Below are positions 37,290 through 41,177 of a stretch of 41,177 bases of DNA, piece after piece. Within the stretch, counting starts at the first letter, position 1. Every line of letters starts with the position of its first letter. The stretch is from Marinihelvus sp036351115 (GTDB lineage: Bacteria > Pseudomonadota > Gammaproteobacteria > Xanthomonadales > SZUA-36), in assembly GCA_036351115.1 (NCBI GenBank), contig JAZBOL010000132.1, positions 1 through 41,177 of the forward strand, written 5' to 3'. A program made the translations under genes and the position numbers. Under the pieces are notes generated by a model, which made no database searches, had not been told where the DNA came from, and worked only from the letters and a program-made list of their open reading frames with translations.

Positions 37290-37377
37290 GGGAGTCCCCC
37301 ACCCTCGTGGCCAGCTTGCCGGTTTTGATGAATCTCGCCATTGGTTTCATTCGTGACTTTTCGTCGCCCTGATAATG

Positions 37378-37410
37378 AAAAACCCCGCTTCCTTTCGGTT
37401 GCGGGGTTTT
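37378..37410 (-). terminator. Attenuator terminator of the ilv-leu operon
   Basis: On the minus strand AAAACCCCGC (37410-37401) pairs perfectly with GCGGGGTTTT (37388-37379) over 10 bp around a 12-nt loop that itself can close as CC-GAAA-GG, and the stem runs into TTTTT (37382-37378). It lies between the leader-peptide stop (37446) and ilvD (37289), the place of a regulatory terminator. The preceding GCGGG at 37453-37449 could pair with CCCGC of the 5' arm and block it. Confidence 0.9.
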
Positions 37411-37445
37411 GCTGTTGTTTGCCTGTTCCTGCTAGCTGTGCACGC

Positions 37446-37568
37446 TCACCCGCTCATTGTGGGAATAATGAGTACAAGGACCAGGAGGAGCGCGGACACG
37501 GCAGAAAGCCGGGATGGGGCCGGGAGGCCGCCGAATCCGTGCACGTGTTGTCGTGTTGCCGTGAACAT
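37446..37568 (-). CDS. ilvL: Leader peptide of the ilv-leu attenuator (40 codons)
   Basis: ATG at 37568, 40 sense codons, TGA at 37448-37446. Residues 27-35 are LLLVLVLII (codons CTC CTC CTG GTC CTT GTA CTC ATT ATT), so nine codons in a row need charged Leu, Val or Ile tRNA, the three end products of the operon. The peptide ends PTMSG. A terminator hairpin with U-run follows 35 nt after the stop. This is the layout of the enterobacterial ilvL attenuator; the peptide has no function beyond stalling. There is no Shine-Dalgarno site, and the promoter predicts transcription starting at or within a base of this ATG, so it is probably translated leaderless. A GTG at codon 24 is the only sensible later start and also lacks a ribosome site. 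Confidence 0.88.
   Translation of the reverse strand: MFTATRQHVHGFGGLPAPSRLSAVSALLLVLVLIIPTMSG
37453..37472 (-). promoter_or_regulatory. Pause/anti-antiterminator hairpin over the control codons
   Basis: CTCATT (37472-37467) and AATGAG (37458-37453) form a 6-bp stem with loop ATTCCCAC. The 5' arm is the last Leu codon plus an Ile codon. A ribosome stalled on the Leu/Val/Ile run would cover it and free the 3' arm and the adjoining GCGGG to pair with the terminator's CCCGC. The antiterminator pairing is short (5 bp, plus one more across a bulge), so the switch model is an inference. Confidence 0.55.
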
Positions 37569-37574
37569 GCGCCA

Positions 37575-37603
37575 GTTATCACCCAGCCGAGGCCGGAAGT
37601 CAA
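37575..37603 (-). promoter_or_regulatory. Sigma70 promoter of the ilv-leu operon
   Basis: On the minus strand a -35 TTGACT (37603-37598; 5/6) is separated by exactly 17 bp from a -10 GATAAC (37580-37575; 4/6). The predicted start falls at 37567-37569, at the A of the leader-peptide ATG (37568). It is the best promoter match I found in the window and sits in the 64-nt gap between the leader peptide and the small lipoprotein gene. Confidence 0.75.
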
Positions 37604-37632
37604 CGACTTTTTTCAAGGTTGAAGTCTGAATG

Positions 37633-37896
37633 TCAGCAGCCGTGCGGCTTCGCCTGGTTCAGATCCGGCTCCATGGTGTCGTTGGTGACCGTGCCCCGAT
37701 GACCCGCCGTCGTGGCTTCATCATCCCAGTGATGGACCGTGGTTTGGGTGTTCGGCATGGTCCGATTCGGGCCCGCTCCTGCGCAGTAATCGGCCATCAG
37801 GTCCGCGGTGTCGTAGCCGTCCGGATTGGGATTGGCGCATGCAGTCAGGCCGGCGGCCAGGAGAACCGCGGGCAGCAGGAACGAATGTCGATGCAC
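37633..37896 (-). CDS. Small lipoprotein of unknown function
   Basis: 87 residues. The start is a GTG at 37896 with GAGGAA 7-8 nt upstream. A classical lipoprotein signal (HSFLLPAVLLAAGLTAC) puts the anchor on Cys20. The mature part of 68 residues is polar and Thr/Asn/Asp/His-rich with no recognisable domain; it ends in HGC. The next feature downstream is the ilv promoter, only 30 nt past the stop, and no terminator is visible between them, so some readthrough into the ilv leader is possible. I do not recognise a family. Confidence 0.7.
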   Translation of the reverse strand: MHRHSFLLPAVLLAAGLTACANPNPDGYDTADLMADYCAGAGPNRTMPNTQTTVHHWDDEATTAGHRGTVTNDTMEPDLNQAKPHGC

Positions 37897-37926
37897 GGGA
37901 ATTTCCTCGATCGGGAGACGTTTTCA

Positions 37927-37932
37927 AGCATA
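37927..37932 (-). promoter_or_regulatory. Candidate -10 box for the small lipoprotein gene
   Basis: The minus strand reads TATGCT at 37932-37927, about 30 nt before the GTG, giving a short leader that holds the GAGGAA ribosome site. No clear -35 lies 17 bp upstream. The rest of the 137-nt gap to the AbgT gene shows no further signal I would defend. Confidence 0.35.
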
Positions 37933-38033
37933 GCAGCATTCCCGGGTTTGACCCGCCGTGGCCACCCGCGTACAACGTTGGCTGGTTTTAACAGGGGGCG
38001 CGTCCGCGGGCGCACGCCCACCCGGAGCCCACC

Positions 38034-39578
38034 ATGAACGAAACCCTCACCGCCGGCCAGAAGGTCGGACGCTTCATCGAGACCGCCGGGCAGAAGATCC
38101 CGGATCCGGTGATCATCTTCATGGCGTTCTACCCGCTCGCCTTCATTCTGACCCTCGTGTTCGGCGGTTACCGCTTCGAGACCACGGGAGCCGGCGGCGA
38201 GGCGGTGGAGCACCAGTTGCTGAACATGGCGGAACCCGAGCACCTTCGCTGGGTGTTCGACAACGCCCTGCTGGCCAACTGGCTCGGCTTCGGCGGCGGC
38301 GTGCTGGGGGTGATCTTCGTGGTGATGCTGGCCATCGGCCTGGCGGAAAACTCCGGCCTGTTCGGTGCGCTGATCAAGAAGATCGGCGCCTACCTGCCCC
38401 AGGGCATCCTGCCCCTCATGCTGATCTTTCTCGGCATCATCAGCTCCGTGGCCACGGACGCGGGCTACCTCGTCCTGATCCCCCTCGCCGGCCTGCTCTA
38501 CGCGGGGCTCGGCCGGCACCCGTTCATCGGCATGGCGGCCGCCTTCGCCGGCGTATCCGCGGGCTTCAGCGCCAACCTGATTCCGGGACCGGTGGATGTG
38601 ATCATCGGTTTGAACGCACAGGTCTTCGCCGAGGCCCAGGGCGTGCCCTTCACCAACGCGGCGGGGGAAGCGCTGAACCCGGCCACGATGCACTGGACCT
38701 TCATCGTCGTCTCCACCTTCGTCCTGTCGGCAACCGGCTTCTGGGTGACCCGGCGCTTCGTGGCGCCCCGGCTCGAGCGCATGTCCTGGGTGACCCCCGG
38801 CGACATCAAGCCCGGCGACTTCGAGGTCACAGCGGCGGAACGGCGTGGCCTGCGCGGCGCTGCGGCGGGAACGGTGGTCGCCCTGGCGATCATTCTCGGC
38901 CTGTCCCTGGGGCCCCTGGGCGCGTTCACGGACCCGGACGGCAACCTCGTACGCCCTTACCTGGACAACATCATCCTGATGATCTCCATCTTCTTCGCAG
39001 TCACCGGCACGGCCTTCGGCTATGCCGCGGGCACGTTCCAGGCCCTTGCGGACGTGGTGAAGGCGATGGTCAAGCAGATGAACACCATGGGCTACATCCT
39101 CGTGCTCACTTTCTTCTGCTACAACTTCCTGGGCCTGCTGGCCTACAGCGGCCTGGGCACCTACATCACCTACCTGGGCGTGCAGTTCCTCCTCGCCCTC
39201 GGGCTGCAGGACTTCCCGGTGCTGCTGCTCATCGGTTTCGTCCTGACCACGGCGATCATCAACATCTTCATCGGCGGCCTGACGTCCAAGTGGATGCTGT
39301 TGGGGCCGATCTTCATCCCCATGCTTTACTTCGTGAATCCCGCCATGACGCCGGACTTCGTCGCCGCGGCGTTCCGGGTGGCGGATTCGTCCACCAACAT
39401 CATTACGCCCATGATGGCCTACGCGGGGGTGATCCTCGCCTTCATGCGGAAATATCAGCCCGAGATGAGCTTCGGCGACATGCTGATCATGATGCTGCCT
39501 TACTCGCTGGCCTTCCTGGTGATCTGGACCGCACTGCTGGTGGGCTTCTTCGCCCTTGGCATTCCGCTCGGCATCTGA
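38034..39578 (+). CDS. AbgT-family transporter
   Basis: 514 residues, rich in membrane helices (about 11-13), with GGAG 7 nt before the ATG. Family signs are the start KIPDPVIIFMAFYPLAFIL, the conserved ISSVATDAGYLVLIPLAG, GVSAGFSANLIPGPVDVIIG (first hairpin region), the second half's IINIFIGGLTSKWMLLGPIF, and VADSSTNIITPMMAY near the end. E. coli AbgT imports p-aminobenzoyl-glutamate; the relatives MtrF and YdaH export sulfonamides and p-aminobenzoate. Which direction applies here cannot be told, since no abgAB peptidase genes are next to it. It is divergent from the small lipoprotein gene and convergent with the repeat protein. Confidence 0.93.
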   Translation: MNETLTAGQKVGRFIETAGQKIPDPVIIFMAFYPLAFILTLVFGGYRFETTGAGGEAVEHQLLNMAEPEHLRWVFDNALLANWLGFGGGVLGVIFVVMLAIGLAENSGLFGALIKKIGAYLPQGILPLMLIFLGIISSVATDAGYLVLIPLAGLLYAGLGRHPFIGMAAAFAGVSAGFSANLIPGPVDVIIGLNAQVFAEAQGVPFTNAAGEALNPATMHWTFIVVSTFVLSATGFWVTRRFVAPRLERMSWVTPGDIKPGDFEVTAAERRGLRGAAAGTVVALAIILGLSLGPLGAFTDPDGNLVRPYLDNIILMISIFFAVTGTAFGYAAGTFQALADVVKAMVKQMNTMGYILVLTFFCYNFLGLLAYSGLGTYITYLGVQFLLALGLQDFPVLLLIGFVLTTAIINIFIGGLTSKWMLLGPIFIPMLYFVNPAMTPDFVAAAFRVADSSTNIITPMMAYAGVILAFMRKYQPEMSFGDMLIMMLPYSLAFLVIWTALLVGFFALGIPLGI

Positions 39579-39615
39579 GGAGCCGGGGGCGCCAGGAGAA
39601 CGGGCCCGATAAAAA

Positions 39616-39642
39616 ACCACGGCGCCGCGAAGGCGCCGTGGT
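39616..39642 (-). terminator. Terminator of the leftward repeat protein gene
   Basis: ACCACGGCGCC (39616-39626) and GGCGCCGTGGT (39632-39642) form a perfect 11-bp stem with a 5-nt loop. In the leftward direction it is followed by a run of T (plus-strand A-run 39611-39616), so it terminates the gene ending at 39696. The rightward AbgT gene lacks a T-run after the hairpin but may also use the stem. Confidence 0.85.
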
Positions 39643-39650
39643 CCCAAATT

Positions 39651-39671
39651 GCCGGATCCGACGGATCCGGC
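39651..39671. repeat. Second perfect hairpin between the convergent genes
   Basis: GCCGGATCC (39651-39659) and GGATCCGGC (39663-39671) pair perfectly over 9 bp around GAC. It lies only 8 nt from the terminator at 39616-39642, so two hairpins stand back to back in the 117-nt convergent gap. There is no T-run, so it is probably an accessory stem. Confidence 0.6.
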
Positions 39672-39695
39672 TCCCCCTTATTTCCCGTCAGTGGC

Positions 39696-41177
39696 TCACT
39701 CTTCGAAGTCGTCCTTGAAGATCACCGGGCCCAGCTCGGCGTTCACCGTGATGATGAAGGTCTGGATTGCAGACGTATCCACCCCACCGTTGTCGGTGCC
39801 GCCGTCGTCCTGCACGCGGACCGACACCACGGCTGAACCGCTGACGTCTTCCGCGGGCTGGAAGCTCAGCTGGCCACCGAGCGTGATTTCCGGCTCGACC
39901 AGGAACAGCCCCGGGTTGTCGTTGCTGACCAGGTAACGGTCCACGGTCTGGCTTGCCTCGTCCGCGCCTCCGCCGGGGGCGAAGCCCGTGATGAAACCGG
40001 GCACCAGCCTGGCGCCGGAGTTGAACTGCACCTCCTGGTCGGCGCCGACGACGAAGGTCGGGGCGTCGTTCACCGCCTGTACGGTCAGGGTGAAGGTCTG
40101 GATCACCGAGGTGTCCTCACCGCCGTTGGCCGTGCCACCGTCGTCCTGCACCTGCACCGACACCACGGCCTCGCCGTTGGCATCGTCCGCCGGGGTGAAG
40201 CTCAGGGCGCCGTCATTGGCGATGTCCGGCTGCACGGCGAAGAGGGCCGGGTTGTCGGTGCTGACCACGAAGTCCGCAATGGCCTGCCCGTCCTCGTCCT
40301 GACCGGGATCGAAGCCGCTGGCGAAGCCGGCAATGGTCTGGCCACCGGCATCCTCGTTCACCTGCTGGTCACCGGCGAGGGTCACGGTGGGCGTATCGTT
40401 CACGCCCTCCACGGTGATGACGAAGGTCTTCACCGTGGACTCATCCACCCCGCCGTTGTCGGTGCCGCCGTCGTCCTGCACCCGGACGCTCACCGTCGCG
40501 GAGCCGCTCTGGTCATCCGCAGGCGTGTAGCTGAGGGTGCCGTCGTTGGCGATATCCGGCTGCGTGGCGAACAGGCCGTTGTTGTCGTTGCTCACCAGGA
40601 AGTCGGCGATGGCCTGGCCCGCTTCGTCGTCCCCGCCACCCGGCACAAAGCCGGTGGCGAAGGCCGGTACGGACTGGGCCCCCGCGTCCTCGGCAACGGA
40701 CTGGTCAGCGCCCAGGGTGACATCCGGCGCGTCGTTGACCGCGGTCACCGTGATGGCGAACTGCTGCGTCGGGGAGGTGTCCACGCCGCCGTTGTCCGTG
40801 CCGCCGTCGTCCTGCACCTGCACGCTCACCGTGGCCACGCCGCTGGCGTCATCCGCCGGGGTGTAGCTCAGCGTGCCATCCGTGGCCAGGGTCGGCTGGA
40901 CCGCGAACAGGGCATTGTTGTCGTTCGACACCAGGTAGGCGACCAGGCTCTGGTCGTCTTCACCCGGCCCCGCATCGAAGCCACTGGCAAAGCCGGCCAC
41001 CACCTGGGCGCCCGCGTCTTCCAGCACTTCCTGATCGCCGCCGTAGTTCGCGCTCGGCGCGTCGTTGACCGCGGTTACCGTGATGGCGAACTGCTGCGTC
41101 GGGGAGGTGTCCACGCCGCCGTTGTCCGTGCCGCCGTCGTCCTGCACCGCGACGCTCACCGTCGCGACACCGTTGGC
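39696..41177 (-). CDS. Large repeat protein with Ig/cadherin-like domains (C-terminal part)
   Basis: The frame is open to the window edge, so the start is outside; 493 residues are visible. They consist of four full tandem repeats and part of a fifth. Each repeat begins VNDAP or VNDTP, carries EDAGAQ-like and LVSNDN segments, then LSYTPADD, and ends VSVxVQDDGGTDNGGVDTS. Repeat lengths alternate 110, 112, 110, 112. The Asp-rich DDGGTDNGG loop, VNDAP linker and strand pattern fit extracellular Ca-binding bacterial Ig/cadherin-type domains of adhesins or secreted giant proteins. The C-terminus is short, ends IFKDDFEE, and has no transmembrane helix, LPXTG or hemolysin-type repeats. At DNA level adjacent repeats share near-identical stretches (40725-40818 against 41055-41148, one mismatch in 94), a sign of recent duplication. 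Confidence 0.85.
   Translation of the reverse strand, partial: ANGVATVSVAVQDDGGTDNGGVDTSPTQQFAITVTAVNDAPSANYGGDQEVLEDAGAQVVAGFASGFDAGPGEDDQSLVAYLVSNDNNALFAVQPTLATDGTLSYTPADDASGVATVSVQVQDDGGTDNGGVDTSPTQQFAITVTAVNDAPDVTLGADQSVAEDAGAQSVPAFATGFVPGGGDDEAGQAIADFLVSNDNNGLFATQPDIANDGTLSYTPADDQSGSATVSVRVQDDGGTDNGGVDESTVKTFVITVEGVNDTPTVTLAGDQQVNEDAGGQTIAGFASGFDPGQDEDGQAIADFVVSTDNPALFAVQPDIANDGALSFTPADDANGEAVVSVQVQDDGGTANGGEDTSVIQTFTLTVQAVNDAPTFVVGADQEVQFNSGARLVPGFITGFAPGGGADEASQTVDRYLVSNDNPGLFLVEPEITLGGQLSFQPAEDVSGSAVVSVRVQDDGGTDNGGVDTSAIQTFIITVNAELGPVIFKDDFEE

Noticed and set aside
37845..39647. 600-codon minus-strand frame opposite the AbgT gene
   Set aside because: The composition (His/Gln/Glu/Gly-rich) is that of an antisense frame; the plus strand encodes a clear membrane transporter.

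Overview
The window reads as a chromosomal segment of a high-GC (roughly 65%) Gram-negative bacterium, most likely a gammaproteobacterium near the Xanthomonadales/Wenzhouxiangella group. Grounds: lipoproteins with Gram-negative lipoboxes, Tat and Sec exports, a tripartite RND efflux set, an IlvG/IlvM-type acetolactate synthase, and a ketol-acid reductoisomerase whose cofactor loop (RPGGPT) is, as I recall, the Xanthomonas form. Taxonomy is inference. No tRNA, rRNA, CRISPR array, insertion sequence or phage gene was seen.

Left part (1-13.6 kb): the 5' end of a secreted coiled-coil protein (perhaps a porin), a lipoprotein amidohydrolase, then a leftward cassette of a two-domain GT2 glycosyltransferase and two sulfotransferases (sulfated surface glycan; the last gene has clearly lower GC). 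Next come a leftward pair of a DUF3313 protein and a large secreted protein with W-x-GPW repeats, an exported DUF3604 protein, and a divergent M16 zinc peptidase lipoprotein closed by a strong terminator.

Middle (13.6-24.9 kb): a rightward metal-efflux unit made of a His/Cys-rich exported protein followed by CusC-, CusB- and CusA-like components; CusA keeps the three methionines of the Cu(I)/Ag(I) site. Then a leftward Tat-exported DUF1800-DUF1501 pair, a divergent SEC-C/prolyl-4-hydroxylase-type dioxygenase, and a META-domain lipoprotein.

Right part (24.4-37.6 kb): the main system is a leftward superoperon with every enzyme of isoleucine, valine and leucine synthesis: ilvD-ilvC-ilvG-ilvM-leuA-ilvE-leuC-leuD-leuB-ilvA, with the META lipoprotein gene 15 nt behind it. 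In front lies a complete transcription attenuator found by reading the leader: a TTGACT/GATAAC promoter with 17-bp spacing, a 40-codon leader peptide with the run LLLVLVLII, an overlapping pause hairpin, and a terminator with a U-run. The leader AUG falls about where transcription should start, so the leader peptide is probably translated from a leaderless RNA. Most gene junctions overlap by 1-11 nt. The exceptions include a 120-nt leuA-ilvE gap holding three 17-bp tandem repeats and a 15-codon ORF that ends in the ilvE start codon.

Far right: a small GTG-start lipoprotein, an AbgT-family transporter, and the C-terminal part of a large adhesin-like protein built of 110/112-residue repeats, which runs off the window.
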